Of a stretch of 64,000 bases of DNA, positions 62,763-64,000 are shown one piece after another. The notes below the pieces were generated by a model. It had not been told where the DNA came from and ran no database searches. It worked only from the letters and a program-made list of their open reading frames with translations. Source of the DNA: Xestospongia bergquistia (lineage: Eukaryota; Porifera; Demospongiae; Haplosclerida; Petrosiidae); assembly GCA_963965975.1 (NCBI GenBank), contig OZ014411.1, forward strand, positions 27,204,249 through 27,268,248, read 5' to 3'. The stretch's first letter is position 1. The number at the start of each line of letters is the position of its first letter. The translations under genes and the position numbers were made by a program.

Positions 62763-63099
62763 TAGTCTCGCGTAGCCAGCCCCTCCCTCTCGGGAAGGGT
62801 CTGGTCAACTGTTAGTATAGCTCTCGTTCAGAGAACTACCGGAAATCCGGTAGTCAATAAGTGGTGTTAAGAGGTAGGGGGGCAAACACCTACTTTAAAA
62901 TTGCTGACTCAACAGAAGTACAATGTACTGAAAAGAACTGCTTGGCATTGTACTTCTGTTGAGTCAGCAATTTAAAAGTAGGTGTTTGCCTCCTACCTCT
63001 TAACACCACTTATTGTCTACCGGATTTCCGGTAGTTCTCTGCTATACTTACAGTTGACCAGACCCTTCCCGAGAGGGAGGGGCTGGCTACGCGAGACTA
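62763..63099. mobile_element. Foldback element (337 bp, arms ~150 bp)
   Basis: The left arm from TAGTCTCGCGTAGCCAGCCC to about 62925 is repeated in inverted form to the right end (GGGGCTGGCTACGCGAGACTA). The arms pair over almost their whole length, leaving a short loop around the GTACTGAAAAGAACTG region. TATACAT occurs on both sides, and once at the empty site in pair 1 (~57170), indicating a 7-8-bp target duplication. The GC content is far above the surroundings. Confidence 0.85.
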
Positions 63100-63194
63100 A
63101 TATACATTAACTTTTAAGAAGCTTGTAGGGAGGTATTTGATTTAGTCTTTAGAGGACATACATAACAGTTAATTATTACCAATATGTGTATCAT

Positions 63195-63216
63195 AAACTT
63201 TGCCCAGGCAAAGTTT
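63195..63216. promoter_or_regulatory. Perfect 10-bp inverted repeat, second copy
   Basis: Identical to 57239-57260 and at the corresponding place in the second divergent promoter. Confidence 0.45.
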
Positions 63217-63603
63217 TAACATCATATCAAAATTTATAGTACTGTTTAAGTTTTACCAGTAACAAATGGTCACTGTGAAGATGTTCAATTTAACACTGTA
63301 TAGAAACTCCATTACGGCATACTACTGCCATTTCTTCATCTACTTCTAATACACTGAACATTGGACTTTTAATGGTAATTTTATTTTGTACTCATTGATG
63401 CTGTGTCTTGTATCTATCTTTGTCTGTATAAGGCTTTGCACTTAGGTAGTTAGCATTAACTACTAGAGTTATAAACTTGTGATCATAATGGAGTCACTTC
63501 CTGCAAGTAATTGACAGTGAATGCAGCTAAGCTTGGTTTGTATTTAAAGCTATAACTATCAAACAATATATGACTTGATATATTCCATATGTCAGCTGTT
63601 AAA

Positions 63604-64000
63604 ATGAGTAGTTCTGCTCTTCAGTGGGTCAAGGCAACAAACGGAAATGTGCCACCTCATGCTGTACCTGGAGGTGTGACAACACAAGGTACAAATATTA
63701 AAGTATAAATATAATGTTAATTGTGATAGCTACTTGGTATTCTTATTGGTAGGTGAGACCACGTATGTTGCTCGTACAACTATCCTATTGTTTGAAGGCA
63801 AACTTCCATGTATTGTTATTCCATCCACTGGTATAGCCTCACTAGCATACAATGGCATTGAATATAAAGTAACTGAATATGAAGTACTTGTTTGCCTTGA
63901 TCCAGAAATTCTTTTTTGGGTACAAAGCTTCTGTAGCAGTTTGCCTCCATTAGCTGTTGGAGTTGGTAATGCACATTATTATCGATGTAATGGTGAAGAA
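63604..64000 (+). CDS. DM9-repeat protein, N-terminal part (pair 2, plus; cut by window end)
   Basis: Exon 1 is 63604-63688 and exon 2 starts at 63753 and runs off the right edge. The visible part (first DM9 repeat and start of the second) is nearly identical to the gene at 57647-58943, with only a few substitutions. By analogy it should carry four DM9 repeats and a SOCS-like tail, but the tail is outside the window. Confidence 0.8.

Larger units (their letters stand above)
62557..63603. promoter_or_regulatory. Shared divergent promoter of DM9-SOCS pair 2
   Basis: 1,047 bp separate the two start codons. It is homologous to 56986-57646 but enlarged by the foldback element and a few small indels. 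Confidence 0.6.
60478..64000. repeat. Segmental duplication, copy 2 of the divergent DM9 gene pair
   Basis: Second copy of 54900-58430, continuing past the window edge. It differs mainly by the 337-bp foldback insertion at 62763-63099 and scattered substitutions. Confidence 0.85.

Noticed and set aside
1..64000. CRISPR arrays, bacterial operons, rRNA or tRNA genes
   Set aside because: None seen. The tandem repeats lack unique spacers, and gene structure is clearly spliceosomal eukaryotic.

Overview
The window is animal nuclear DNA: AT-rich, with short spliceosomal introns (many about 50-60 bp), animal-specific receptor and death-domain architectures, and many microsatellites and small inverted-repeat elements. 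A demosponge of the Amphimedon type fits best. That assignment is an inference from gene style, not a match to a database. Gene models were assembled by hand from GT/AG sites, with codon phase checked across every junction.

Layout. 1-2059 (minus): 5' end of a cadherin gene with a near-identical in-frame 1,053-bp tandem duplication. 2060-15856: mostly non-coding, dominated by a 4.2-kb tandem segmental duplication that contains an older duplication and a ~125-bp satellite. 15857-25328 (minus): two tandem copies of an unrecognised signal-peptide plus multi-pass membrane gene, each carrying a different one-base lesion. 26595-31308 (minus): a complete 17-exon glutamate-cysteine ligase catalytic subunit gene. 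31676-32230: a decayed reading frame with a zinc-finger-like end. 32809-39376 (minus): a 15-exon gene for ankyrin repeats, ZU5-like domain, death domain and a C-terminal membrane anchor; a 50-copy 18-bp minisatellite sits in one intron. 42600-46373 (plus): a Rab-type GTPase. 46588-50865 (plus): an ADP-ribosylglycohydrolase/J1-crystallin-like gene with an in-frame TGA and a SECIS-like hairpin just after the stop, which I read as a selenoprotein J (SelJ) gene. 51178-54744 (minus): a complete adhesion GPCR with an intact GPS. 55579-64000: two head-to-head pairs of DM9-repeat genes whose proteins end in a motif matching a SOCS box, arisen by duplication of a whole divergent pair, with a truncated dihydrodiol dehydrogenase-like fragment between them.

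The strongest candidates for something new are (1) the sponge SelJ-type selenoprotein gene with its SECIS, and (2) the DM9-SOCS genes, which would couple a carbohydrate-binding-type repeat to Elongin/Cullin ubiquitin ligases. Other points of interest are the tail-anchored ANK-ZU5-death protein with a possible anchor-less isoform, a splice acceptor identical to the nearby minisatellite unit, and apparent gene conversion of the SOCS-coding tail between oppositely oriented neighbours. Glutathione synthesis (GCLC) and a selenoprotein are both present, but nothing in the sequence links them functionally.
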